Positions 1 to 6,883 of a stretch of 10,951 nt of DNA are shown here, in pieces. The position numbers and the translations under genes are program-made. The DNA is from Hyphomicrobiales bacterium. GTDB taxonomy: Bacteria > Pseudomonadota > Alphaproteobacteria > Rhizobiales > Beijerinckiaceae. The notes beneath the pieces are model-generated. The model did not search any database. It had not been told where the DNA came from and saw nothing but the letters and a program-made list of their open reading frames with translations. How positions within the stretch are numbered: position 1 is the stretch's first letter; each line of letters starts with the position of its first letter. The DNA lies in assembly GCA_003164825.1 (NCBI GenBank), contig PLUH01000151.1, positions 10,520 to 21,470 on the forward strand. Direction: 5' to 3'.

Positions 1-632
1 CCGGGCTCGCCGATCAGCACCGGATTGTTCTTGGTCCGGCGCGACAGCACCTGGATGGTGCGGCGGATCTCCTCGTCGCGGCCGATCACCGGATCGAGTT
101 TGCCGGTGCGTGCGGCGTCGGTGAGGTCGCGGGTGTATTTCTTCAACGCCTCATAGGCGTTCTCGGCGCTGGCCGAATCGGCGGTCCGACCCTTGCGGAG
201 GTCATTGATGGCGGCGTTGAGGGTCTGGGCGGAGACGCCTGCGTTGGCCAGGATCTTGGCCGCTTCGGTCCCCTTCTCCATCGCCAGCGCCAGAAGCAGG
301 CGCTCGACGGTGACAAACGAATCGCCCGCCTTCTGGGCGATCTTCTCGGCATTGTCGAACAGCCGGGCCGTCGCCGGCGCCATATAGAGCTGCCCTGCCC
401 CCGATCCCTCGACCTTCGGCAGCTTGGCGAGCCCCTGCTCGACCTGCCTCAGCGCCTCGCGCGAGTTTCCGCCCGCCCTGTCGATCAGGCCGGCGGCGAG
501 GCCCTCCTCGTCGTCCAGCAGCACCTTGAGCAGGTGCTCGGGCGTAAACTGCTGATGGCCCTCGCGAAGCGCCAGCGACTGGGCAGCCTGCACGAAGCCA
601 CGCGCCCGCTCGGTGTATTTCTCCAAGTTCAT
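1..632 (-). CDS. clpB: ATP-dependent chaperone/disaggregase ClpB, N-terminal part (runs off the left edge)
   Basis: ClpB is a cytoplasmic AAA+ Hsp100 disaggregase that threads aggregated proteins through a hexameric pore, working with DnaK/DnaJ/GrpE. The visible 210 codons start MNLEKYTERARGFVQ and continue with QQFTPEHLLKVLLDD and DSFVTVERLLLALA, the two repeats of the Clp N domain (about residues 1-145). Next come the linker and the start of the first AAA+ module, with KKYTRDLTDAARTGKLDPVIGRDEEIRR and NNPVLIGEPG; the window edge cuts inside Walker A (GEPGxGKT). The family normally has about 860-880 residues, so most of the gene lies outside. The ATG at 632-630 has a strong Shine-Dalgarno GAAGGGGA (complement of 639-646). 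The gene upstream on the same strand ends 183 bp away, and a candidate RpoH promoter lies in that gap. The N domain followed by this linker separates it from ClpA and ClpC. Identity is secure. Confidence 0.97.
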   Translation of the reverse strand, partial: MNLEKYTERARGFVQAAQSLALREGHQQFTPEHLLKVLLDDEEGLAAGLIDRAGGNSREALRQVEQGLAKLPKVEGSGAGQLYMAPATARLFDNAEKIAQKAGDSFVTVERLLLALAMEKGTEAAKILANAGVSAQTLNAAINDLRKGRTADSASAENAYEALKKYTRDLTDAARTGKLDPVIGRDEEIRRTIQVLSRRTKNNPVLIGEP

Positions 633-719
633 CGTCTATCCCCTTCGGCCCTGCCTCACGCCCCGAAGCGACGTCAGGCAGTCCATACAATCGGATTGCC
701 GCGATTTCGCGGCTTCGAC

Positions 720-751
720 CCAATGTAGGAACCGCCTCGCGCGGGCGAAAG
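720..751 (-). promoter_or_regulatory. Candidate RpoH (sigma-32) heat-shock promoter of clpB
   Basis: Read on the minus strand, CTTT (748-751), an 18-bp spacer and CCTACATTGG (720-729) match the published alphaproteobacterial heat-shock consensus CTTG-N17/18-CYTATNTNNG, with one mismatch in the -35 box and one in the -10 box. The -10 box lies about 88 nt upstream of the clpB start. ClpB is a classic RpoH target, which supports the assignment. Found by eye; no transcript data. Confidence 0.45.
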
Positions 752-815
752 AGCCCCCACGAGCTTAATGCCGGACGAACGTCGGCCGCTTTGACGGATG
801 TCAGGTTTCAGGCGG

Positions 816-1040
816 TCACGAGGTCGAGCGCTTGAGAAACTCCTGCAGCCACTCGGCGTTCATGCCCGCGAGCGGCAGCCAGGCCTTGAACAGCGCCTCC
901 GGAGTGTAGCGCTCGAGTTCGGTCATCATGCGCTTTTCGATCTGCGCCATGGCCGCCTTCTGCATGGGCTCGACGTCCGGCAATCCCATGAACTGACGCG
1001 CCTCGAGCGGCGTGCAATCGACATCGACGGTGATCTTCAT
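816..1040 (-). CDS. Small DUF6489-like protein, function unknown
   Basis: A 74-residue protein starting MKITVDVDCTPLEARQFMGL, followed by PDVEPMQKAAMAQIEKRMM and ending in a Trp-containing helix (AEWLQEFLKRSTS). I recognise the pattern 'VDVDCTP-EARxFxGLPDVxPMQ' as that of the alphaproteobacterial DUF6489 family, whose function is not known. No signal peptide or membrane segment is visible; the protein looks amphipathic and helical (repeated Met, Ala and charged residues), so it could oligomerise or bind a partner. The ATG at 1040-1038 is preceded by GAGGAGA about 12 nt upstream, a rather long spacing. It lies upstream of clpB on the same strand, but the 183-bp gap holds its own promoter candidate, so co-transcription is not assumed. 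Length is typical for the family. Confidence 0.8.
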   Translation of the reverse strand: MKITVDVDCTPLEARQFMGLPDVEPMQKAAMAQIEKRMMTELERYTPEALFKAWLPLAGMNAEWLQEFLKRSTS

Positions 1041-1135
1041 TGGGCGCTGTCGTCTCCTCGTCTCCGGCTGGCCGCTCGCCAGGACAATCGGCCTACCCCT
1101 AGCGGAATATCGTTAATCTTCCGCTGTCGGCTCGT

Positions 1136-1149
1136 CCGCGCCGGCGCGG
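1136..1149. repeat. Perfect 14-bp GC palindrome in a divergent intergenic gap
   Basis: CCGCGCCGGCGCGG is identical to its own reverse complement. It sits in the 245-bp divergent gap between the DUF6489-like gene and the glycosyltransferase gene. There is no adjacent T-run, so it is not an obvious terminator. It may be a protein-binding site or simply chance in GC-rich DNA. Confidence 0.35.
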
Positions 1150-1285
1150 GAGAAAAAGGCCGTGGAAAGATCGCTCGCCTCTGGGCGCCGGCGGCCGGGA
1201 TGACTTGGCGCGGAGCGGCGCGTATCAAAGCGCCCTCGCGCCTTTCCGTCGAGATTATCGCAGGTCTTTGCCCGGTCAGCCAGTC

Positions 1286-2032
1286 TTGAGCGCCCCTAAA
1301 GCCTTTATTCTCCATTTGGAGCGCGCAATTTCGCGCGCGCCCAACGTCCAGCGCTTGAGCGCGCAACTGCCGATCGAGAGCGAGATCATCGCGGCGGTGG
1401 ACGGAGCGCGCCTTTCTCAGGCAGAGCTCGACCAGGCTTATGCGCGCCGCCGTTTCCGGCCGCGCTATCCGTTCGCGCTGACGGCGACGGAAGTCGGCGT
1501 CTTCCTGAGCCATCGTGCGGCGTGGCGGCGGATCGTCGACGAAAAGCTCGACTTCGCCGTCGTCTTCGAAGACGACGCCCAAATCGACGCGGGCCCGTTC
1601 GCGGCGCTGATCGAGTTCGTGACCGCCGAACGGGCGGCGTGGGATTACGTGCTGATGCCGGCCGCGCCGGTCCGCAATGGGACGGCGGTCGCGCGCCGCG
1701 GCGCGCTCGCGCTCGTGCGTCCCGACGCGCCGCCGTTGCGCGCGATCGGGCAGATCGTCTCGCGCGCCGCCGCCGAGCGCCTCCTCGACCGCACGTTGCC
1801 GTTCGACCGCCCGGTCGACACGTTTCTGCAGATGACCTGGGTCACCGGCCAGCCGGTGTTGGTCGCCTCGCCCTCGCCGGTTCGCGACGTTTCGCGCGAG
1901 AGCGGGGGCACCACGGTCCAGCGCCGGTCGATGGGGCTGGCCGAGCGCATCCATCACGAAGCGATGCGGCCGATCTACCGGGCGCAAGTGCTGGCCCGTT
2001 ACCGCAAGCACATGGCGCACGGATCGAACTAG
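1286..2032 (+). CDS. Glycosyltransferase family 25 (LPS/surface-glycan type)
   Basis: GT25 enzymes transfer a sugar (often galactose) from a nucleotide sugar onto lipooligosaccharide or another surface glycan. From the proposed start the protein has 248 residues. It opens with AFILHLERA (6-14), the usual first strand, then ALTATEVGVFLSHRAAWRRI (64-83), matching the family's G-x-x-x-SH-x-x-x-W block. The acidic metal/nucleotide motif VVFEDDA follows at 92-98. There is no signal peptide or membrane segment, as expected for a cytosolic enzyme. No ATG fits: I chose the TTG at 1286 because the GT25 fold begins six residues later. A TTG at 1205 would add 27 residues whose codons have visibly lower GC3 than the rest. 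No clear Shine-Dalgarno precedes 1286, so the start is uncertain. It stands alone, with no other glycan genes nearby, and converges with the GGDEF/EAL gene 21 bp away. Acceptor unknown. Confidence 0.85.
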   Translation: MSAPKAFILHLERAISRAPNVQRLSAQLPIESEIIAAVDGARLSQAELDQAYARRRFRPRYPFALTATEVGVFLSHRAAWRRIVDEKLDFAVVFEDDAQIDAGPFAALIEFVTAERAAWDYVLMPAAPVRNGTAVARRGALALVRPDAPPLRAIGQIVSRAAAERLLDRTLPFDRPVDTFLQMTWVTGQPVLVASPSPVRDVSRESGGTTVQRRSMGLAERIHHEAMRPIYRAQVLARYRKHMAHGSN

Positions 2033-2053
2033 CCGCCAGCCGCCCAGGCCTTG

Positions 2054-5017
2054 TCAGACGACCGCCGCGCCCATCAGCTTTCGCGCCGCCGCCGCGCTCA
2101 TCGGCTGGCCGAAGGCCGCCCCTTGCGCGAACTGGCAGCCGAGCTGAGCGAGCTCGACCGCGTCGGATTCCGTCTCCGCGCCCTCGGAGATGACGTCCAT
2201 CCCGATCTCCTGCGCCATGGCGACGATCGAACGCAGGATCGGCGAGCGCGCGCCGAACGAGTTCGGCCTGACCAGGGAGGCGTCGATCCGCATGGCGTCG
2301 AAGTGATACTGCGGCAGATGGCCGAGCGAGGTGTAGCCGGCGCCGAACCTGTCCAACATCAGCGCGGCGCCGATTTCGCGCACTCTCTGCAAAAGAGCCG
2401 CGGCGTATTCGGGGTTTTCCATCACCAGGCTCTCCGCCGCCGCGAGCTTGAGCGAGCCGCGCTGCACGTAATGGCGGCCGAGCGCGGCGCGCACGTCGGA
2501 AAGCAAATCGTGGCTGAGCATCTGGCGCGATGACGCGGCGACGGTGGCGAAGATCGGCGGATTGACCTCGAGCGCCTTCTGCCACGCCGCCAGCTCCCTC
2601 GCCGTCGCCTCGAGCGCATAAGCGCCGATGTCGACGATTGCGCCGGTCGACTCGGCGGCGGAGGAGAACTCATCCTCGTCGAGGACACCGAGCCTCGGAT
2701 GGCGCCAGCGCAGCAGCGACTGGAACCCGGCGACGGTCCGATCCTCCAGGCGAACGATCGGCCGGAACAGAATCGAGATCTCGCCGCGCTCGAGCGCGCG
2801 ACGCATGTCGTTCTCGAGCGTCTGCCGGTCGGATCGCTGCGAGCGCATGAGATGGGCAAAAATCTCGACCCGGTCGCCGCCGCCCTTCTTGGCGTTGGCG
2901 AGCGCGAGCTGGGCGTCGGCGAGAAGATCGCCGCCCTTGCCATGCAGCTTCGGATCGTAGTGCGCCGCGCCGATCGAAACGGTCAGCGCGATTTCCCGTT
3001 CGCCGAAACTGATCGGCGCCGCGAGAGCGGCTCGCAGGGCGTCAATCCTCGCCGGCGCGTCCATCGACCGCGGCTCGGCGAGCACGATCGCGCCGAACGT
3101 GTCGCCGCCCAGGCGAGCCAAAGTATCGCCTGGATTCAGGTCGCGCGCCAGGCGGCGGGCCACCGCCAACAGCGCCGAGTCGCCGATCGACAGCCCATAG
3201 GAATCGTTGACCGACTGGAATTCGTCGATGTCGATGATCATCACCGTCGGCGCGGCGCCGCCGGGCTTCTGGGCCATCAGGATCGCCGCGCCCAGCCGAT
3301 CGTTGAACAATTCGCGGTTGGGAAGCCCGGTCAGGTTATCGTGAACGGCGTCATGAAGCATGCGCTCTTCGGCCGACTTGAGCTCGGTCACGTCCGACAG
3401 CGAGCCGATCACCCTGACCACCTCGCCGTCGGCGCTGATCACCGGCCGCGCCTTCAGGACGTACCAGAAATAATGTCCGTCCGAGCCGCGCAGTCTCAGA
3501 TCGTGATTGATCCGGCCCGAGCGCTGATGCAGGAGCCCGTCGAGCGCGAGCGTGTACCGGTCGCGATCGAGGGGATGCAGCACGTCCAGCCAGCCCGCGG
3601 CCGGCCCCTCGAGGGCGCCGCGCTTGAGCCCGAGCTGGCTTTCAATCGCCTCGCTGCCGCTGACCTCGTCGGCGAGCACGTTCCAATCGAAGATCCCCTC
3701 GCCTGATCCGGTCATGGCGAGCGAGCGGCGCTCGGCGTCGGGGCCGCTGTCCACCGCTCCCCCCGAGCCGGAGAAGGCGAATTGCATCACCGTGAAGCCG
3801 ATCAGCATCACGATCAGCACCAGGCCGCCGACCAGACCCGGCGCCGCCAGATCGTTGGTCAGATAACCGAGCGCCGCCGCGCCCGCGGCCACCACCCAGA
3901 CGGCCAGCAAGTACCAGGTCGGGATCAGCATCACCGCACGATCGGAGCCGCGCGCGGCGAGGCTCAGGATGAGCAGGAAGCCGAGGCCGGCGACGGTGGC
4001 GATCGAGATTCGCGCCACCCCCGCCGCGACCGGCGCATTGTAGACCGAGAGCCCGACGACGGCCGCCATCAGCGCGAGCCAGGCGAGGGCGAAATGCGTA
4101 TAGCGCACATGCCATCGGCGCAGATTGAGATAGGCGAAGAGAAAGACGATGAGCGTCGCGCCGATCGTGGCCTCGACGCCGGCGCGCCAGATTCGCTCGG
4201 CGGCGTCCTCGAGGCCGAACATCTTCCGCCAGAAGCCGAAGTCGATGCAGACATAGGCGAACACCGCCCAGGCGAGCGCCGCGGCGGCGGGAAAAATCAT
4301 CGCTCCGCGGACCACGAACACGATGGTAAGGAACAGCGCCAGAAGGCCGGCGATGCCGATCAGGATTCCTTCGTAGAGGGTGAGGCTGGTCGACTTGTCC
4401 TTGAACGCATCCGGCTCCCACAGATAAAGCTGCGGCAGGTTCGGCGTCCGCAGCTCGGCGACATAGGTCACGGTCGTTCCCGGATCGAGGGTCAGGCGGA
4501 AGACATCCGCCTCCGGATTGTCCTCGCGTTCGGGCGCCGAGCCCTGGCTCGCGGTGATGGTGGCGATTCGCGACGAGCCGAGATCCGGCCAGATGACTCC
4601 GGAGCCGACAAAGCGGAAATGCGGCGCGACGATCAGGCGGGTCAATTGCTCGTCGGAATCGTTGGTCAGTGCGAACACGATCCACGCCGGCTGCGCCCCG
4701 GGCTCAACCGCGCTGACTTCGATCCGCCGGACGATGCCGTCGGCGCCGGGCGCAGTCGACACCTGGATGCGGTCGCCCTGGGCGCTGTAGCGCTCGACCG
4801 CCCGCGTCAGGTCGATGGCGTCGGAGTCGACCGAGACCCTGACCGACTGCACCGCCGACGCCCGCCCCCCGAAGACCGTGAGGGAGGCGACCAGGACGAC
4901 AATGCCGAAGAGGACGCGCCAGGCGCGCGCCGCGCCTGAGGCGCGCCTCGCCCGCCGGCCCGCGCGATCCGCTCGGGCGCGGGCTCGTCTGCGGTCGTTG
5001 ATCGGCTGTTCAGTCAA
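2054..5017 (-). CDS. Membrane receptor with 7TM, PAS and degenerate GGDEF and EAL domains
   Basis: A 987-residue signalling protein. Order: Arg-rich n-region (9-34) and hydrophobic core (35-50) with a possible signal cleavage after ASA (53-55); periplasmic domain (56-212); seven hydrophobic helices (about 214-236, 240-260, 281-298, 307-326, 336-354, 363-384, 392-413), resembling 7TMR-DISM receptors; PAS (about 432-548); GGDEF (about 552-720); EAL (about 728-985). The GGDEF signature reads GGDTF (637-641), GH..GD is GL..GD, and the RxxD inhibitory site is absent. In EAL the signature is QSL (766-768), the Asn ligand is Ala827, DDFG is DRFG (889-892) and the catalytic Lys is Arg910. Glu862, Asp889, Glu945 and Gln965 remain. 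Cyclase or phosphodiesterase activity is therefore unlikely; binding a nucleotide or a partner is my inference. The only plausible start is TTG at 5017-5015, overlapping the upstream GNAT stop by 8 nt, which suggests translational coupling. Confidence 0.9.
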   Translation of the reverse strand: MTEQPINDRRRARARADRAGRRARRASGAARAWRVLFGIVVLVASLTVFGGRASAVQSVRVSVDSDAIDLTRAVERYSAQGDRIQVSTAPGADGIVRRIEVSAVEPGAQPAWIVFALTNDSDEQLTRLIVAPHFRFVGSGVIWPDLGSSRIATITASQGSAPEREDNPEADVFRLTLDPGTTVTYVAELRTPNLPQLYLWEPDAFKDKSTSLTLYEGILIGIAGLLALFLTIVFVVRGAMIFPAAAALAWAVFAYVCIDFGFWRKMFGLEDAAERIWRAGVEATIGATLIVFLFAYLNLRRWHVRYTHFALAWLALMAAVVGLSVYNAPVAAGVARISIATVAGLGFLLILSLAARGSDRAVMLIPTWYLLAVWVVAAGAAALGYLTNDLAAPGLVGGLVLIVMLIGFTVMQFAFSGSGGAVDSGPDAERRSLAMTGSGEGIFDWNVLADEVSGSEAIESQLGLKRGALEGPAAGWLDVLHPLDRDRYTLALDGLLHQRSGRINHDLRLRGSDGHYFWYVLKARPVISADGEVVRVIGSLSDVTELKSAEERMLHDAVHDNLTGLPNRELFNDRLGAAILMAQKPGGAAPTVMIIDIDEFQSVNDSYGLSIGDSALLAVARRLARDLNPGDTLARLGGDTFGAIVLAEPRSMDAPARIDALRAALAAPISFGEREIALTVSIGAAHYDPKLHGKGGDLLADAQLALANAKKGGGDRVEIFAHLMRSQRSDRQTLENDMRRALERGEISILFRPIVRLEDRTVAGFQSLLRWRHPRLGVLDEDEFSSAAESTGAIVDIGAYALEATARELAAWQKALEVNPPIFATVAASSRQMLSHDLLSDVRAALGRHYVQRGSLKLAAAESLVMENPEYAAALLQRVREIGAALMLDRFGAGYTSLGHLPQYHFDAMRIDASLVRPNSFGARSPILRSIVAMAQEIGMDVISEGAETESDAVELAQLGCQFAQGAAFGQPMSAAAARKLMGAAVV

Positions 5018-5624
5018 GATTGGTCCACGTCAGTCGCGGACGCGCGTCGCTCTCGACCAGCGCGAACAGGAGGTGGTCGCGCCAGGCGCCGTTGATCCTG
5101 AGGAATCCCCGAGCGTAGCCCTCGCGCCGGAAGCCGTTGCGCTCGAGCAAAGCAATGGAGGGCGCGTTCTCGGGGATGCATGCCGCCTCGATGCGATGGA
5201 GGCGCAGTCTGGAATCGGCGAATTCGACCGTCGCCGCAACGGCGCGCGTCATCCGCCCCTTGCCGGCGTGGGACGCGCCCATCCAGTAGCCGAGGGTCCC
5301 GCTCTGCGACACCCCGCGCCTGACCCCGCCGAGCGTGATCCCGCCCAAGAGTTCGTCGTTGGCGCTGTCGAAAATGAGGAACGTATAGGCCTCGTCGCGA
5401 GCCATGTCGTCGTCCTGGCGCCGAAGGCGCCGGCGAAACGCCGCTCGGGTCAGGTCGTCGTCCGGCCAAGTCGGCTCCCACGGCTCGAGAAAGCTGCGGC
5501 TCGCGGCCCTGAGTCGGGACCAGGACGAATAGTCGGACGGCGCCGCCGGGCGCAGATAAACCCCGTCGCCGCGCAGCAGCGGCTCCGGGCTTACCGGTCG
5601 CGTCAAGCCGAAAAGCGCCATCAT
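5010..5624 (-). CDS. GNAT N-acetyltransferase, RimJ/RimL type
   Basis: A 204-residue acetyltransferase likely to move acetyl from acetyl-CoA to a protein N-terminus or another amine. GVYLRPAAPSDYSSWSRLR (21-39) is the usual RimJ-type opening. LGYWMGASHAGKGRMTRAV (111-129) carries the pyrophosphate-binding loop (AGKGRMT in place of the common QGKGYMT). ENAPSIALLERNGFRREG (152-169) is the classic C-terminal motif, with Asn153 and the NGF turn. RLHRIEAAC precedes it, as in RimJ/RimL proteins. The length fits the family. The start lies at two adjacent ATGs (5624 and 5621); the first overlaps the M16 peptidase stop as ATGA, and the gene's own TGA overlaps the TTG of the GGDEF/EAL gene. The substrate cannot be told from sequence. 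RimJ (ribosomal protein S5) is the nearest textbook relative, but a different target is quite possible. Confidence 0.92.
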   Translation of the reverse strand: MMALFGLTRPVSPEPLLRGDGVYLRPAAPSDYSSWSRLRAASRSFLEPWEPTWPDDDLTRAAFRRRLRRQDDDMARDEAYTFLIFDSANDELLGGITLGGVRRGVSQSGTLGYWMGASHAGKGRMTRAVAATVEFADSRLRLHRIEAACIPENAPSIALLERNGFRREGYARGFLRINGAWRDHLLFALVESDARPRLTWTNLD

Positions 5625-6883
5625 ACCCCTTTCAAAGCGCTGGCGACCTTCGCCTGGCCTGGAACCTTGCCGACCGCGCCGATCGCCGCCAAGGCGGGTG
5701 GCGATCTAAGCATGGCGGCGCCGGTTTTGCGAACCTCTTCGACGGAGATGGCGTCGACGCGGGCAAGCATTTCGTCGAACGAAAGCGGACGCCCATAGAC
5801 CTGCATCTGGCGCGAGAGCTGATGAACGCGCGCCTGAGGCTGCTCGAGAGCGGTGACCAGCGACACCTTCATCTGCGCCTTGGCGCGGCGGATTTCCGCC
5901 TCTCCGAGCCCATGCGCGGCTTCAGCGAGGCAGTCGAGCGAGGCGGCCACCACCTCGGCTGCGTCCCGGTCGGCCGAGCCGGCGTAGAAGCCGAACAATC
6001 CGGTGTCGATGAAATCCCAATGGAAGCCGAAGATCGAATAGGCGAGGCCGCGTTTCTCCCGCACCTCCTGGAAGAGCCGCGATGACATGCCTCCGCCCGC
6101 CGCGGCGGCGAACACCTGGGCGGCGTCGTGATCCGGCGCGCCGGCCGGCCGGCCCTCGAACCCGACCACGACATGGGTCTGCTCGAGACGTCGGCTGAGC
6201 TTGGTCTCGCCGCCGCGATAGACGGCCGGCGCTTCGGCCGGGGCGGACGCGGGAGGCAGCCTTTCAAGCCGGGACTGAACGAGATCGACGATGTGATCGT
6301 GTTCGACCGCGCCCGCGGCGGCGACCACGGTGGCGCCGGCGCTGTAGCGCCGGCCGAGATAGCGGTCGATCGCGACCCGGTCGAAAGCGCCGACGCCCTC
6401 CCGCGTGCCGAGGATCGGCCGCCCGATCGGCTGGTCCGGCCAGGCGGTCGCGGTGAGGAGATCGAACACCCAGTCGTCGGGCGTATCCTCGACGGCGCCG
6501 ATTTCCTGAATGATGACATTCTTCTCCCGTTCGAGCTCGTCGGCGTCGAACACGCTCTCGGTGAGAATGTCGCCGATCACGTCCAGCGCCAGACCGGCGT
6601 CCATCCCGAGAACGCGGGCGAAATAGCTGGTCCGCTCGACCCCGGTCTCCGCATTGAGGTCGCCGCCGACGTTCTCGATCGCCTCGGCGATGTCGCGGGC
6701 GGTTCGCCGCCGCGTGCCCTTGAACGCCATGTGCTCGATGAAATGCGACAACCCGTGCTCGCCGGCGCGCTCGAACCGTGAGCCCGCGGCGACGAAGACG
6801 CCGATCGCCGCCGTCTTCAAATGGCGGGACGCCTCGGTGACGACGGCGAGCCCCGAGGGAAGGCTGGTCATTCGAACGCTCAC
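5621..6883 (-). CDS. M16 family zinc peptidase (mitochondrial-processing-peptidase-like)
   Basis: A 420-residue pitrilysin-clan metallopeptidase of the bacterial processing-peptidase-like group, which cleaves peptides inside a clamshell chamber. Visible motifs from the GTG start: LPSGLAVVTE (8-17); the inverted zinc motif HFIEH (47-51) with catalytic Glu50; the third zinc ligand Glu127 in EREKNVIIQEIGAVEDTP, 76 residues after the motif; and the glycine-rich loop with SSRLFQEVREKRGLAYSI (266-283), typical of the C-terminal half. All key residues are intact and the length is normal (about 420). No signal peptide, so probably cytoplasmic. GTG at 6883 is preferred because it forms a GTGA overlap with the thrC stop and gives the usual N-terminus; ATG at 6871 is the alternative. 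Linkage to thrC is common in alphaproteobacteria. The physiological substrate is unknown. Confidence 0.95.
   Translation of the reverse strand: MSVRMTSLPSGLAVVTEASRHLKTAAIGVFVAAGSRFERAGEHGLSHFIEHMAFKGTRRRTARDIAEAIENVGGDLNAETGVERTSYFARVLGMDAGLALDVIGDILTESVFDADELEREKNVIIQEIGAVEDTPDDWVFDLLTATAWPDQPIGRPILGTREGVGAFDRVAIDRYLGRRYSAGATVVAAAGAVEHDHIVDLVQSRLERLPPASAPAEAPAVYRGGETKLSRRLEQTHVVVGFEGRPAGAPDHDAAQVFAAAAGGGMSSRLFQEVREKRGLAYSIFGFHWDFIDTGLFGFYAGSADRDAAEVVAASLDCLAEAAHGLGEAEIRRAKAQMKVSLVTALEQPQARVHQLSRQMQVYGRPLSFDEMLARVDAISVEEVRKTGAAMLRSPPALAAIGAVGKVPGQAKVASALKGV

Noticed and set aside
1136..1149. Palindrome considered as a terminator
   Set aside because: No T-run follows on either strand and there is no gene end nearby; kept only as a low-confidence repeat.
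1522..2193. A 223-codon plus-strand frame overlapping the GT25 gene
   Set aside because: Arg/Ala/Pro-rich frame shadow with no domain; the GT25 frame carries GVFLSHRAAW and FEDD motifs.
2051..2533. Plus-strand frame antisense to the EAL domain
   Set aside because: No recognisable domain and wholly opposite a conserved coding region; treated as a GC-bias shadow.
3782..4939. A 385-codon open frame on the plus strand opposite the GGDEF/EAL gene
   Set aside because: The product is almost wholly R/D/E/H/G/Q residues with no domain or hydrophobic core, as expected for the antisense of a GC3-biased gene; the minus strand encodes clear domains here.
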